A stretch of DNA of 64,000 nucleotides from Selenomonas sp. oral taxon 920 (GCF_001717585.1 NZ_CP017042.1:533501-597500), one strand, 5' to 3'. Shown: positions 35,469-46,300, numbered from the stretch's first letter. Notes: a model not told the origin generated them from the letters alone. Translations and numbers: made by a program.

Positions 35469-36575
35469 ATGAATAGCGTAATGGGGCTCATCAACCTGCA
35501 GGAGGACGGAAGTCTCATCCGTGAACTTGCTGACCGACGTGCTGTTGAATCCATTCCCTTCGCCGGACGTTACCGACTGATTGATTTTGCCCTTTCGAGC
35601 ATGGTCAACTCCGGGGTTCACCAGGTGGGTGTCATGCTCCCCGATGAACCGCGCTCGGTACTCGACCATCTGCGCTCGGGCAAGGACTGGGATCTGGCGC
35701 GCCGCCACGACGGACTCTTCTATCTGCCGGCCGCGCACGACGATGCGCAGCGCCGTAAGGGCGACCTCAAGAATTTCTACCACAATCTGGACTTTATTGA
35801 GCATGCCTCTGCGCGCTACATCCTGCTGGCAAACGGCAGCTTTGTCTACAATGTGGATTTCGGCAAGGTGCTGCGCTTTCATCAAAACACGGATGCGGAC
35901 ATCACCATGGTTTCGCACACCACGATCGACGAGAATACGGGCAACAACATCGTGCTCGATACGGCAGAGACGGGGCTCGTCCTCGATATCGCGGAGAAAC
36001 CTGTTGCCTATCAGGGCATGAAGGTCTCCATGGGGATCTATCTCATGGATAAGCGCGCATTCGTTGAGACTGTCCGCTATGCCTACGAGCGCGGCGGGCA
36101 GGACTTCGTACTCGACGGCATCATCCGACGTGCGGCGGACTATACCATGTTCGCCTACGAGCACGACGGCTATATGGCACATGTGGACTCCATGTCAACC
36201 TACTATCGGGCGAACATGGAGATCCTCGATCCCGAGGTCTGGCAGAGTCTCTTCATGGGTGAGCGTCCCATCTACACGAAGATCAAGGACGGCGTGCCCG
36301 TGCAGTACAAGGAGACTGCAAAGGTCACGAATTCTCTCATTGCGAACGGCTGCATCGTGCGCGGTGCGGTGGAGAACAGCATCCTCTTCCGCGGAGTAAA
36401 GGTGGGCAAGGATGTGAAGATCCGCAATTCGATCATCATGCAGAAATGTGATATTCAAGACGGCGCGCTTGTCGAAAATGTCATTTGCGACAAGAATGTC
36501 GTGATCACGGCGGAGAAGTGGCTGAAGGGAGCCGCCGAGTACCCGCTTGTGATCAAGAAGAACATCACCATCTAA
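35469..36575 (+). CDS. glgD: Glucose-1-phosphate adenylyltransferase, GlgD subunit
   Basis: Non- or weakly catalytic partner of GlgC that modulates its activity and allostery. The 368-residue protein keeps the fold (PFAGRYRLIDFALSSMVNSG, the C-terminal beta-helix IVRGAVENSILFRGVKVG), but its pyrophosphorylase loop is degenerate: LQEDGSLIREL stands where GlgC has GGQGSRL. This is the usual sign of GlgD. ATG 35469 has GAATGGAGTG upstream. A large hairpin lies between this gene and glgP, so the synthesis genes may be more expressed than the downstream ones. Confidence 0.94.
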   Translation: MNSVMGLINLQEDGSLIRELADRRAVESIPFAGRYRLIDFALSSMVNSGVHQVGVMLPDEPRSVLDHLRSGKDWDLARRHDGLFYLPAAHDDAQRRKGDLKNFYHNLDFIEHASARYILLANGSFVYNVDFGKVLRFHQNTDADITMVSHTTIDENTGNNIVLDTAETGLVLDIAEKPVAYQGMKVSMGIYLMDKRAFVETVRYAYERGGQDFVLDGIIRRAADYTMFAYEHDGYMAHVDSMSTYYRANMEILDPEVWQSLFMGERPIYTKIKDGVPVQYKETAKVTNSLIANGCIVRGAVENSILFRGVKVGKDVKIRNSIIMQKCDIQDGALVENVICDKNVVITAEKWLKGAAEYPLVIKKNITI

Positions 36576-36589
36576 AGTTTGTTTGTTTT

Positions 36590-36653
36590 GCCGTTAGCGG
36601 TTCTCTCCCGCTCCGAAAATCGGAGCGGGAGAGACTATAACGGCTTCTTGTTT
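36590..36653 (+). terminator. Composite hairpin between glgD and glgP
   Basis: An inner 15-bp perfect stem (36602-36616 with 36620-36634, AAA loop) is enclosed by an outer 7-bp stem GCCGTTA (36590-36596) / TAACGGC (36638-36644), followed by TTCTTGTTT. Likely a partial terminator or mRNA-stability element splitting the operon. A further small hairpin CCTGCC/GGCAGG is at 36675-36689. Confidence 0.65.
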
Positions 36654-36736
36654 CTGATACTTCTTATGGGGGTTCCTGCCGCAGGCAGGGAAAGAATGTC
36701 GGGGAAAGCAAGAGAATAGGAAAAGGAGTGGACGAT

Positions 36737-39202
36737 TTGGCACAGAAGGATCAGGTCAATAAGCCGACAGGGAAAACCCTTGACACGATGAAGAAAATCT
36801 TGAAGAGCCGCTTTATCACGACCGCACATGTTATGTTTGGCCGCGAAGTAGAGGAACTGACGGAGATCGAAATCTACAAGACGATCGCGGCGACCGCCAA
36901 GCAGTCCATCTCGGATAATTGGATCAAGACGAACAAGCAGTACGGGGAGCGCAAGGAGAAGCAGATCTACTACTTCTCCATCGAGTTCCTGCTCGGCCGC
37001 CTGCTGAAATCCAACCTCATCAACCTCGGCATCGAGGAGGCACTCAGGGAGGTTCTGAGTGACTTCAAGCTGAACCTCTCGGATGCCTACGAAGCAGAGC
37101 CGGACGCGGGGCTCGGCAACGGCGGTCTCGGTCGTCTTGCGGCGTGCTTCATCGACTCGCTCGCGGCACACAGCCTTCCGGGGCATGGCTGTACAATTCG
37201 CTATCAGTACGGGCTCTTCGAGCAGAAGATCGTCGGCGGCAACCAGGTCGAGATTCCGGACAACTGGCTGCGTGACGGCTTTGCGTGGGAGTACCGCAAG
37301 CCGGATAAGTCCGTGGATGTGAAGTTCGGCGGCAATGCCTATATGCGTGATGTGGGGAATGGAAAGCTTGAACTTGTCCACGAGGATCCGATGATCGTTA
37401 TGGCAGTCCCATACGATATGCCGATCGTCGGCTACCACAATACGACGGTCAACACCCTGCGCATGTGGAACGCGGAGGTCAACCGCGATTTCTCGGATTA
37501 CGGCATGCTGACACAGGAGCAGATCCAACAGCGGAACGATTACCGCAGCTTTGTCGAGTCCATCACGCGCTATCTTTATCCGGATGACAGTACATTCGAG
37601 GGGCGCCGCATGCGCCTTATTCAGGAGTACTTCTTCGTCTCGGCAGGGGTGCAGAGCATTGTCCGTCACTACAAGAAGACGGGCATGAGCATCTATGACC
37701 TCGGCAAGAAGATCGGCATCCACATCAACGACACCCACCCTGCACTCTGCGTCGCAGAGCTCATGCGCATCCTCGTCGATGACGAGGCGCTGACGTGGGA
37801 GGATGCGTGGGCGATTACGCGTGACACGATCGCGTACACAAATCACACGATCATGCCCGAGGCGCTCGAGACGTGGGGGATTGACATGTTCCGGCCGCTC
37901 CTGCCGCGCATATACATGATCATTGACGAGATCAACCGCCGCCACCTCGAGGAGGTGCGCCGCCGCTATCCAAACAATGAGGACAAGGTGCGCGCTCTCT
38001 CCATCATTCAGGACGGCGTGATCCATATGGCGCGCCTCTCCATTGTCGGCGGCCACAGTGTCAACGGTGTGGCGAAGATCCACACGGGCATCCTGAAGTC
38101 GACAACGCTCAAAGATTTCTATGACTACACGCCGCGCAAGTTCAACAACAAGACCAACGGCATTACACATCGCCGCTGGCTGATGGGGGCGAACCCCGAG
38201 CTTGCGGCACTGATTGACGAGATGCTGGGCAGCCGCAAGTGGCATCGCCATCCGGAGCAGATGGACGGACTGTATGCGCGCGTTGAGGACAAGAACTTCC
38301 TCGAACAGCTGATGAAGATCAAACACCTGCGCCGCGAGGGCCTTGCCCGTTACATCGAGCAGCACAACGGGGTAAAGATCGATCCGGATTCGATGTTCGA
38401 CATTCAGGTCAAGCGCATTCACTCGTACAAGCGCCAGCTGATGAACATTCTGCACATCATGTACCGCTACCATCGTGCGCAGAGTGAGCCGTCCTTCCTC
38501 ACGCAGCCGGTGACCTACTTCTTCGGCGGCAAGGCAGCACCGGGCTACTATATCGCGAAGGAGACAATCCGTCTCATCAACGTGGTCGCGGACCGCATCA
38601 ACAAAGATCCGCGTGTGAACAAGTTCATGAAGGTCATCTTCATCGAGAATTTCGGCGTCTCCATCGGCGAGCTTGTCTATCCTGCGGCGGATGTCAGCGA
38701 GCAGATCTCGACGGCATCGAAGGAAGCTTCGGGCACGGGCAACATGAAGTTCATGATGAACGGTGCAATCACGCTCGGCACCCTTGACGGTGCCAACGTC
38801 GAGATCCGCGATGCGGTCGGGAGCGAGCACTGCGTCATCTTCGGCCTCAAGGCCGAGGAGGTTATGAACTACTACGCGACGGGCGCGTACTCTGCGTGGG
38901 ATGAATATAACACGAATGAGAAGGTGCGCACGGTGATGAATCAGCTCGTCGACGGCACCTATGGGGATTTCCGTTCGCTGTATGACTATCTCCTGCATGC
39001 GAACGATGAATTCTTTATCCTAAAGGATTTCAATGCGTACGACAACGCACGCATCGAGGTCATGCGGAGGTTCAAAGACAAGGAGGGCTGGGCACACACG
39101 GCGGCAATGAATGTCGCACACTCCGGCGGATTCTCGTCTGATCGTACAATTGACGAGTATGCACGGGACATCTGGAACATCCGCCCCGTCATCATCTCGT
39201 AG
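36737..39202 (+). CDS. glgP: Glycogen/maltodextrin phosphorylase
   Basis: Pyridoxal-phosphate enzyme releasing glucose 1-phosphate from glycogen ends. The 821-residue length is normal for family GT35. Conserved segments: YFSIEFLLGRLLKSNL near residue 80, DAGLGNGGLGRLAACFIDSL near 120, IHINDTHPALCVAELMR near 328, KTNGITHRRWL near 472, and the PLP-lysine site EASGTGNMKFMMNGA near 665. Start: AAAGGAG is 8 bases before TTG 36737; GTG 36728, three codons upstream, is an alternative. It stands between glgD and glgB, so synthesis and breakdown are encoded together. Confidence 0.95.
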   Translation: MAQKDQVNKPTGKTLDTMKKILKSRFITTAHVMFGREVEELTEIEIYKTIAATAKQSISDNWIKTNKQYGERKEKQIYYFSIEFLLGRLLKSNLINLGIEEALREVLSDFKLNLSDAYEAEPDAGLGNGGLGRLAACFIDSLAAHSLPGHGCTIRYQYGLFEQKIVGGNQVEIPDNWLRDGFAWEYRKPDKSVDVKFGGNAYMRDVGNGKLELVHEDPMIVMAVPYDMPIVGYHNTTVNTLRMWNAEVNRDFSDYGMLTQEQIQQRNDYRSFVESITRYLYPDDSTFEGRRMRLIQEYFFVSAGVQSIVRHYKKTGMSIYDLGKKIGIHINDTHPALCVAELMRILVDDEALTWEDAWAITRDTIAYTNHTIMPEALETWGIDMFRPLLPRIYMIIDEINRRHLEEVRRRYPNNEDKVRALSIIQDGVIHMARLSIVGGHSVNGVAKIHTGILKSTTLKDFYDYTPRKFNNKTNGITHRRWLMGANPELAALIDEMLGSRKWHRHPEQMDGLYARVEDKNFLEQLMKIKHLRREGLARYIEQHNGVKIDPDSMFDIQVKRIHSYKRQLMNILHIMYRYHRAQSEPSFLTQPVTYFFGGKAAPGYYIAKETIRLINVVADRINKDPRVNKFMKVIFIENFGVSIGELVYPAADVSEQISTASKEASGTGNMKFMMNGAITLGTLDGANVEIRDAVGSEHCVIFGLKAEEVMNYYATGAYSAWDEYNTNEKVRTVMNQLVDGTYGDFRSLYDYLLHANDEFFILKDFNAYDNARIEVMRRFKDKEGWAHTAAMNVAHSGGFSSDRTIDEYARDIWNIRPVIIS

Positions 39203-39262
39203 AGATGCGGGGGCGTGCGCATAGGAAACACACGTCCTTAGGAAAATACAGGAGGGGATCGT

Positions 39263-41650
39263 ATGAAAACATCGACACTCAGTGAGTTTGATCTGTACCT
39301 CTTTCATCAGGGCACGAACTACCATGCCCAGGAAATGCTCGGAGCGCATTTTGTGGAGCAGGATGGAAAAAAGGGCGTCCGATTTACGGTGTGGGCGCCG
39401 AATGCAAAAGCGGTCAGCGTTGTGGGAGAGTTCAACGATTGGAACGTATTCATCCATCCGATGAGCCGCATTGATGATGGAGAGATCTGGGAGGTCTTTG
39501 TCGAGGGACTCGGCGAGGGCGAGATCTACAAGTACGCGATCGAGCCGCAATGGGGCGGTCCCCGTATTATGAAGGCAGACCCGTACGGGTTCTATGCTGA
39601 GAAGAAGCCTCTGACGGCATCGCGTACCTACGATATGAACCACTACGTGTGGGGCGATGCCGCATGGCAGAAGCGCAAAGAGGAGGAGTCCTCCTACGAG
39701 CGCCCCATGCTCACATATGAGGTACACGCAGGGTCGTGGCGCCGTACGCTCGAGGGGGAGTACCTCTCTTATCGGGAGCTTGCGGACCAGCTGATCAGCT
39801 ATGTAAAGGACATGAACTACACCCACATCGAGTTCATGCCTCTGTGTGAGCACCCCTATGACGGCTCGTGGGGCTATCAGGCGACAGGCTACTTCGCGGT
39901 AACAAGCCGTTACGGCACACCCGACGATTTCCGTTATCTTGTGGATACCGCCCACCAGAACGGCATCGGCATCATCATGGACTGGGTGCCGGGGCACTTC
40001 TGCAAGGACGAGCAGGGGCTTCGTCATTTCGACGGAAAGAACCTCTACGAGTCCGACAACGAAACGCGCGCGGAGAACTGGGAGTGGGGCACCACAAACT
40101 TTGACTACGGGCGCACGGAGGTCCAGAGCTTCCTCATCTCGAACGCGCTGTTCTGGTTCGAGGAGTTCCACATCGACGGCCTGCGCATCGACGCGGTCGC
40201 CAATATGCTCTACCTCAATTACGGGCGCAAGGACGGCGAGTGGCAGCCGAACAAATACGGCGACACGGGCAACCTCGAAGCGATGGATTTCCTGAAGAAG
40301 CTCAACGAGACGATCTTCAAGTATCACCCGCACGCACTGATGATCGCAGAGGAGTCGACCTCGTGGCCGCTCATCTCAAAGCCCGTCTATATGGGCGGCA
40401 TGGGGTTCAACTACAAGTGGAACATGGGCTGGATGAACGACATGCTTTCCTATGTGAGCCTTGACCCGATCTACCGCAAGTGGAATCAGGACAAGATCAC
40501 GTTCTCCCTCATGTATGCGTTTTCCGAGAACTTTGTGCTCCCGCTGTCGCACGACGAGGTGGTGCATGGCAAGTGCTCCCTCATCAGCAAGATGCCGGGC
40601 GACTACTGGCAGAAATTTGCGGGGCTGCGCGGATTCTTCGGCTACTGGATGGCGCATCCGGGCAAGAAGCTGCTTTTCATGGGCGGTGAGTTCGGACATT
40701 TCATTGAGTGGAACTTTGACGACAGCATGGACTGGCACCTTGTCGAGCAGTACCCGATGCACACGAAGATGCTCGCGTACTCGAAGGCGCTCAACAAGTT
40801 CTACGTCGACAACAAGGCGCTCTGGCAGGTCGACTTTGACTGGAACGGCTTCCAGTGGATCGACTGCAACGACAGCGAGAACAGCATCATTGCGCTCGTC
40901 CGCCGCGCTGAGGATCGGAGTGACTTCATTATCTGCGTGCACAACTTCACGCCTGAGGTGCGTCACGGCTACCGCATCGGCGTGCCGACGAAGGGGACCT
41001 ATGTCGAGGTGTTTAATTCCGACGAGGAGGCATACGGCGGCAGCGGTGTGCTGAACACAGGTGATATCGTGAGCGAGGACTATGCGTTCCACGGACGCGA
41101 GCAGTCCATCGTCATCACGGTGCCGCCGCTCGCCTCGACGTTCTACCGCCTGAAGCGGCAGAGCGGCGCGGGTACCCCCGTCAGTGAGGTCTCCGAGCCG
41201 GTTGATGCCGTTGCAAAAAAAAAATCAGTAACGTCTAAGTCGACCGCCGCCGCTGCAAAGAAGCAGGAAGCAGCGACCGAGACTCCGAAGAAGGCTGCAC
41301 CAAAGAAGCGCACGACAGAGGCAAAACCAGCCGCGAAGAAGACGAGGCGGACAAGCACCGCGAAAAAGGCGGATACGGCGTCCGCAAAGACGGCGGCCCC
41401 CAAGAAAACTGCAGCAAAGAGCACGGCCGAGAAACCGGCAGCGAAGGCGAAGACCTCGAGAACGTCTGCGAAATCCACGGCAAAAGCATCCGCGTCCGTG
41501 ACTTCAAAGGCAGCAAAGCCAACTGCTGCAGCGACTGATGCGAAGGCGGCGAAGTCCGCCGCGATGACGGCGACGAAGAAGAAGCCCGCCCGCAAGAGCA
41601 CTGCGGATGCGGAGGAACAACCAAAGAAAACGCGTGCGGCAAAGTCATAG
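39263..41650 (+). CDS. glgB: 1,4-alpha-glucan branching enzyme with histone-H1-like tail
   Basis: Introduces alpha-1,6 branches in glycogen (GH13). Order: N-terminal CBM48-type module (~25-115; VWAPNAKAVSVVGEFNDW), catalytic barrel (~130-540) with nucleophile in HIDGLRIDAVANM near 310, acid/base in MIAEEST near 358, and LPLSHDEVVHGK near 428, then a C-terminal beta domain to ~640. After that comes an unusual ~146-residue tail of Lys, Ala, Thr and Pro (AAKKTRRTSTAKKA, KTAAPKKTAAKSTAEK), like histone H1 or AlgP. An A10 run (41215-41224) sits at the border. Normal GlgB is ~620-730 residues; this is 795. ATG 39263 follows GGAGGGG. Confidence 0.95.
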   Translation: MKTSTLSEFDLYLFHQGTNYHAQEMLGAHFVEQDGKKGVRFTVWAPNAKAVSVVGEFNDWNVFIHPMSRIDDGEIWEVFVEGLGEGEIYKYAIEPQWGGPRIMKADPYGFYAEKKPLTASRTYDMNHYVWGDAAWQKRKEEESSYERPMLTYEVHAGSWRRTLEGEYLSYRELADQLISYVKDMNYTHIEFMPLCEHPYDGSWGYQATGYFAVTSRYGTPDDFRYLVDTAHQNGIGIIMDWVPGHFCKDEQGLRHFDGKNLYESDNETRAENWEWGTTNFDYGRTEVQSFLISNALFWFEEFHIDGLRIDAVANMLYLNYGRKDGEWQPNKYGDTGNLEAMDFLKKLNETIFKYHPHALMIAEESTSWPLISKPVYMGGMGFNYKWNMGWMNDMLSYVSLDPIYRKWNQDKITFSLMYAFSENFVLPLSHDEVVHGKCSLISKMPGDYWQKFAGLRGFFGYWMAHPGKKLLFMGGEFGHFIEWNFDDSMDWHLVEQYPMHTKMLAYSKALNKFYVDNKALWQVDFDWNGFQWIDCNDSENSIIALVRRAEDRSDFIICVHNFTPEVRHGYRIGVPTKGTYVEVFNSDEEAYGGSGVLNTGDIVSEDYAFHGREQSIVITVPPLASTFYRLKRQSGAGTPVSEVSEPVDAVAKKKSVTSKSTAAAAKKQEAATETPKKAAPKKRTTEAKPAAKKTRRTSTAKKADTASAKTAAPKKTAAKSTAEKPAAKAKTSRTSAKSTAKASASVTSKAAKPTAAATDAKAAKSAAMTATKKKPARKSTADAEEQPKKTRAAKS
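41215..41224 (+). other. A10 homopolymer at the body/tail junction of glgB
   Basis: Ten A bases encode Ala-Lys-Lys-Lys together with the preceding GC. One A fewer brings TAA at 41229-41231 into frame; one more brings TAA at 41236-41238 into frame. Polymerase slippage or mutation either way would yield a tail-less branching enzyme. Confidence 0.7.
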
Positions 41651-41759
41651 GCTGCCCGCGCGCATTGATAGGAGAATGACGAAGGCAGCGAGTACAGGAT
41701 GAACAGCTCGTGTCGCAGATGATTACGGCATCGCTCACGAGGAAAAGGAGGATATTGGG

Positions 41760-43205
41760 ATGAAGGTACTATATGTAGCATCGGAGGCAGTTCCATTTGT
41801 AAAGACCGGCGGTCTTGCGGATGTGGCAGGCTCTCTGCCCGCGGCACTCGTCAAGGATGGCGTGGACTGCCGCGTCATTCTGCCGAAGTACGGGGCGATT
41901 GCCGATGAGATCCGCAGCGCGATGGACCATATCTATGACGGAGTTCTGAATGTCGCATGGCGGGATAAGTTCGTCGGCATTGACAGGTATGTGCTCGATG
42001 GCGTGACCTACTACTTTGTGGATAATGAGGAGTATTTCAATCGCGAGGGATTCTACGGGTACCCGGACGATGCCGAGCGCTTCTCGTTCTTCAGCCGCGC
42101 CGTCCTCAATCTCCTGCCGGCGCTTGATTTCTGGCCGGACATCATCCACGCGAACGATTGGCATTCCGCACTCGTCCCCGTGTTCCTAAAACTGGAGCAT
42201 ATGGATGATCCGCGCTATGCAGGGATCAAGACGCTGTTTACGATTCACAATCTGAAATATCAGGGGGTCTTCCCCAAGGATGTCATGACGGATGTGCTCG
42301 GGCTTGACTGGCAGTATTTCAACAACGGCGATTTCGAGTTCTTCGATGCAGTCAACTTTATGAAGGCCGGCATCATCTATGCCGACTACGTATCGACCGT
42401 CAGCAAGACCTATGCCGAGGAGATTCAGTACGACTACTACGGTGAGCATCTGGAGGGGCTTCTGCGCAAGCGCCGCGAGGAGCTCTTCGGCATTGTCAAC
42501 GGCATCGACTATGATGTCTACAACCCCGAGACGGACAAGAATCTCTATGTCAACTACGACATTAAGAAGGCGGTCGAGGGCAAGAGCGACAACAAGGTAC
42601 GCCTGCAGCACGATCTCGGACTCCCTGAGAACCGACGCACGCCGATGGTAGCGATGATTACACGCCTTGTCGCCAACAAAGGGCTCGATCTCGTGGTGCG
42701 TGTCCTGGATGAGATCCTTCAGCACGAGAACGTCCAGTTTGTTCTGCTCGGTACGGGTGACCGCGGCTATGAGGACTGGTTCAAGGAACTCGCATGGCGC
42801 TATCCGAACAAGGTGTCGATCAACATCCGCTTCTCGAACGAACTGGCACAGCGGATCTATGCAGCATCGGATATCTTCCTCATGCCGTCCATGTTCGAGC
42901 CGTGCGGCCTCGGACAGCTCATCGCCATGCGCTACGGGACGATTCCCGTTGTGCGCGAGACGGGCGGGCTGAAGGACACAGTTGTGCAGTTCGACCGTTC
43001 GGATGTGGACAAGGGCAACGGCTTCCTGTTCTACGAATACAACGCACATGAGATGATGTATGCTCTGAAGCGTGCGCTTGCTGCCTACGGCAATCTGCGT
43101 GAGTGGCGTCAGCTCGTATTCACGGCAATGCACAGTGATTTCAGTTGGAAACGCTCGGCGAAGGAATATGAAACCCTCTATGAGCGCCTCCTGCTTGAGA
43201 GCTGA
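41760..43205 (+). CDS. glgA: Glycogen synthase (ADP-glucose type)
   Basis: GT5 glucosyltransferase extending alpha-1,4-glucan from ADP-glucose. The 481-residue product has the N-terminal ADP-glucose site KTGGLADVAGSLP (~17-29), HANDWHSALVP near 130, and the C-terminal retaining-GT motif PSMFEPCGLGQLIAMRYG (~378-395) with the catalytic Glu region. ATG 41760 is preceded by AAAGGAGGATATT. It lies 109 bases after glgB. With GlgC, GlgD and GlgB it completes the synthesis pathway. Confidence 0.96.
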   Translation: MKVLYVASEAVPFVKTGGLADVAGSLPAALVKDGVDCRVILPKYGAIADEIRSAMDHIYDGVLNVAWRDKFVGIDRYVLDGVTYYFVDNEEYFNREGFYGYPDDAERFSFFSRAVLNLLPALDFWPDIIHANDWHSALVPVFLKLEHMDDPRYAGIKTLFTIHNLKYQGVFPKDVMTDVLGLDWQYFNNGDFEFFDAVNFMKAGIIYADYVSTVSKTYAEEIQYDYYGEHLEGLLRKRREELFGIVNGIDYDVYNPETDKNLYVNYDIKKAVEGKSDNKVRLQHDLGLPENRRTPMVAMITRLVANKGLDLVVRVLDEILQHENVQFVLLGTGDRGYEDWFKELAWRYPNKVSINIRFSNELAQRIYAASDIFLMPSMFEPCGLGQLIAMRYGTIPVVRETGGLKDTVVQFDRSDVDKGNGFLFYEYNAHEMMYALKRALAAYGNLREWRQLVFTAMHSDFSWKRSAKEYETLYERLLLES

Positions 43206-43277
43206 GGCACGTAGCTGCGCATATCCGATTCGTGCGTTGATTGGACGCGTTTAAGTCATATACGACGCATCTCTTAT

Positions 43278-43330
43278 GAAACCGCTGGTGAATTAGTTCA
43301 AATAAGAACATTTGATTCCCCAGTGGTTTC
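43278..43330 (+). repeat. Stem-loop between glgA and the GH13-GH77 gene
   Basis: An 11-bp stem (43278-43288 with 43320-43330, one G-T pair) encloses GTTC/GAAC. No T tract follows, so it is more likely a processing or stability element than a terminator. Confidence 0.45.
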
Positions 43331-43363
43331 TGTGCGTTTAATTTTAGGAAGGGAGAGGGTGCT

Positions 43364-46300
43364 ATGCTGGAATCGTATCAGGTGGAGCACAACTCACAGG
43401 ACATCTATTTCCGCTCCATTGTCGGGGCAGCCGAAGCGGGGAGCCGGCTGCGTCTCGGCATCCGCATTCGGACATTCGAGCCGATTCATCAAGTGCTCGT
43501 GCGCCTGTGGCAGGACAAGGCGGGGGAGCGTCTGGTTGCGCTCGAGACGAAGGAAGGGCAGGGGGAGCAGAAATTCTATACGGCGTGGATTGATCTGCCG
43601 GATTACGGCTGCCTCGTCTGGTACTACTTCATCATCACAGCGGAGAGCGGTACCTATTTCTATGGGAACAATCCGGAGATGCTTGGCGGTGTCGGTACAC
43701 TCAGCACAGAGGCCCCCGCGTCTTATCAGATCACGATATACAACAAGGGTGCACGCACGCCGGACTGGTTTAAGAACTCTGTCATGTATCAGATCTTTCC
43801 CGACCGCTTTGCGCGTTCGGGAGATACGATTGTGAAGAAGAAGGGCGCTGTCATTCGTACGGATTGGACGGATGACCCCATGTATCTCAAAGATCCTGAC
43901 ACAAAGGAGATCATCGCCTATGATTTCTTCGGCGGAAACCTGCGCGGGGTCATGGAGAAGCTGGACTATCTGAAGAAGCTCGGTATCTCCTGCATCTACT
44001 TCAACCCCGTCTTTGAGTCTGAGAGCAACCACCACTACGACACGGGAGACTACCACAAGATCGACCCCGTGCTCGGCGATATTGAGGACTTTCGCGCCCT
44101 TGTCACGGCAGCCGAGGAGCGCGGCATCCGTATCATCCTCGACGGCGTATTCAGCCACACGGGCAGCAACAGTATCTATTTCAACCGCCAGCATCAGTAC
44201 AGCTCGCTCGGCGCCTATCAGTCGAAGGAATCGCCGTACTACTCGTGGTACCATTTCCGCAGCTACCCGAATGAGTACGACTGCTGGTGGAACTTCGACA
44301 CGCTGCCGAACGTCAACGAGACGGACCCCGACTACATGGACTTTGTCATCACAGGCAAGGACAGTGTGCTTCATCACTGGATGAACGAGGGCATTGCGGG
44401 CTGGCGGCTCGATGTGATCGACGAACTCCCGCCGACGTTCTCCAAGACGTTTTTCGCAGAGCTGAAGAAGCGCAACCCTGATGCCGTCATGATCGGCGAG
44501 GTTTGGGAAGATGCCTCGAACAAGGTCGCCTATGGGACGCCGCGTGAATACCTCTCGGGCAACGAGATGGACTCGGCGATGAACTATCCGCTGCGCACGA
44601 TGATGCTCGACTTTCTCACGGGTGCGATCGACGGACGTCAGACGGCGCGGCGGCTTGCGAGTCAGATCGAGAACTACCCGAAGGAAAATCTCTATGCGAT
44701 GATGAACCTTATCGGCAGTCATGACGTGCAGCGTGCCATCACTGTACTCGCCGGCGTACCCTACTATGAGGGAATGCCGGCAATCGAGCAGTCACGCGTC
44801 CGCATGACGGACGAGCAGTTTGACCTCGGGTCTCGGCGCCTTCTCATGGCAACGCTCTGGCAGATGACCTATCCCGGCGTGCCGAGTGTCTACTACGGCG
44901 ACGAGATCGGGATGCAGGGGTTCAAGGATCCGTTCAACCGCCGTCCCTACGATTGGGAGCACGGCAACAAGGACATTCGCAGCTGGTTCGAGCGCTTTAT
45001 CGCCATTCGTAATGAAAATGATGCTCTGCGCACAGGCGATATCCTGCCGCTCTACGGTGCGGGCGATGTCATTGCCTATGCGCGCACCATCCGTTCGGGC
45101 TACGATGTGTTCAACCAGGAGAAGGAAGACGGTGTCTTTATTGCCGCATTCAACCGCAATCTCACGGAGACACTGACCATCGAGGTGGATGTGAGTGACT
45201 TCGCCTGCGGCGTGTTCGAGGACGCATTCAAGCCCTCGCGCACCTATGAGGTGGAGCGCGGACACCTGCGGATCAAGATTCCGCCGCTCTTCGGTCTCCT
45301 CCTGCGTCAGCGTAAGGAGCCGCAGCGCTGGGAACGCAAGGCGGGTGTCCTCCTGCATCCAACTTCTCTGCCGTCGAAATACGGTGTGGGTGACTTTGGC
45401 GAGGAGGCATATCGCTTTCTCGACTTCCTCGCAGAGGCGGGGCAGAAGATCTGGCAGATCCTGCCGCTCAGCCCCGTCGGCTATGGCTACTCGCCTTATC
45501 AGTCCATCTCCGCCTTTGCGGGCAACATCATGCTCATCGACCTCGACGAGCTTGCCGCGCGCGGATGGCTGACGGAGAAGGATCTCTTTCTGCCGTACGA
45601 GGCGAACACGGCGTTCATCGACTTTGAGCGCGTCAAGCAGTTCAAGAAGGATATGCTCGAAAAGGCGTTCCGGGCATTCCGTAAGACGAGTGCACAGGAT
45701 AAGGCCTTCCAAGATTTCTGTAAGAGGGAAGCGTACTGGCTCGACGACTATGCACTTTTCCACGCGGGGAAGAAGGCGTATGAGCGCGCACCGTGGACGG
45801 AATGGCCGGAGGAGATTCGCCGCCGCGACCCTGCCGCACTCAAAGAGCTTGCCGAGCGGCAGCGCGATGAGGTCGAACTCGACCGCTTCAAGCAGTACGT
45901 CTTTCATCTGCAATGGAATCGCCTGCATGACTATGCGAAGAAAAAGGGGATCGAAATTCTCGGCGATATGCCGATCTTCATCGCACAGGACAGTGCAGAC
46001 GCATGGGCAAACCAGCAGCTCTTCGATCTCAATGAGGATGGTACGCCGCGCACGGTGGCGGGCGTACCGCCTGACTACTTTGCCGCCAATGGGCAACTCT
46101 GGGGCAATCCGCAGTACAATTGGGACGCGATGAAGGCGGAGAACTACGCATGGTGGAAGCGGCGCTTCCGAAAACTGCGTGAGCAGGTGGACATCATCCG
46201 CATCGACCACTTCCGCGCTTTTGAGTCCTATTGGTCGGTGGACGGCAAGGCGGAGACCGCAATCAACGGACACTGGATCAAGGGGCCCGGCAAGCCCTTC

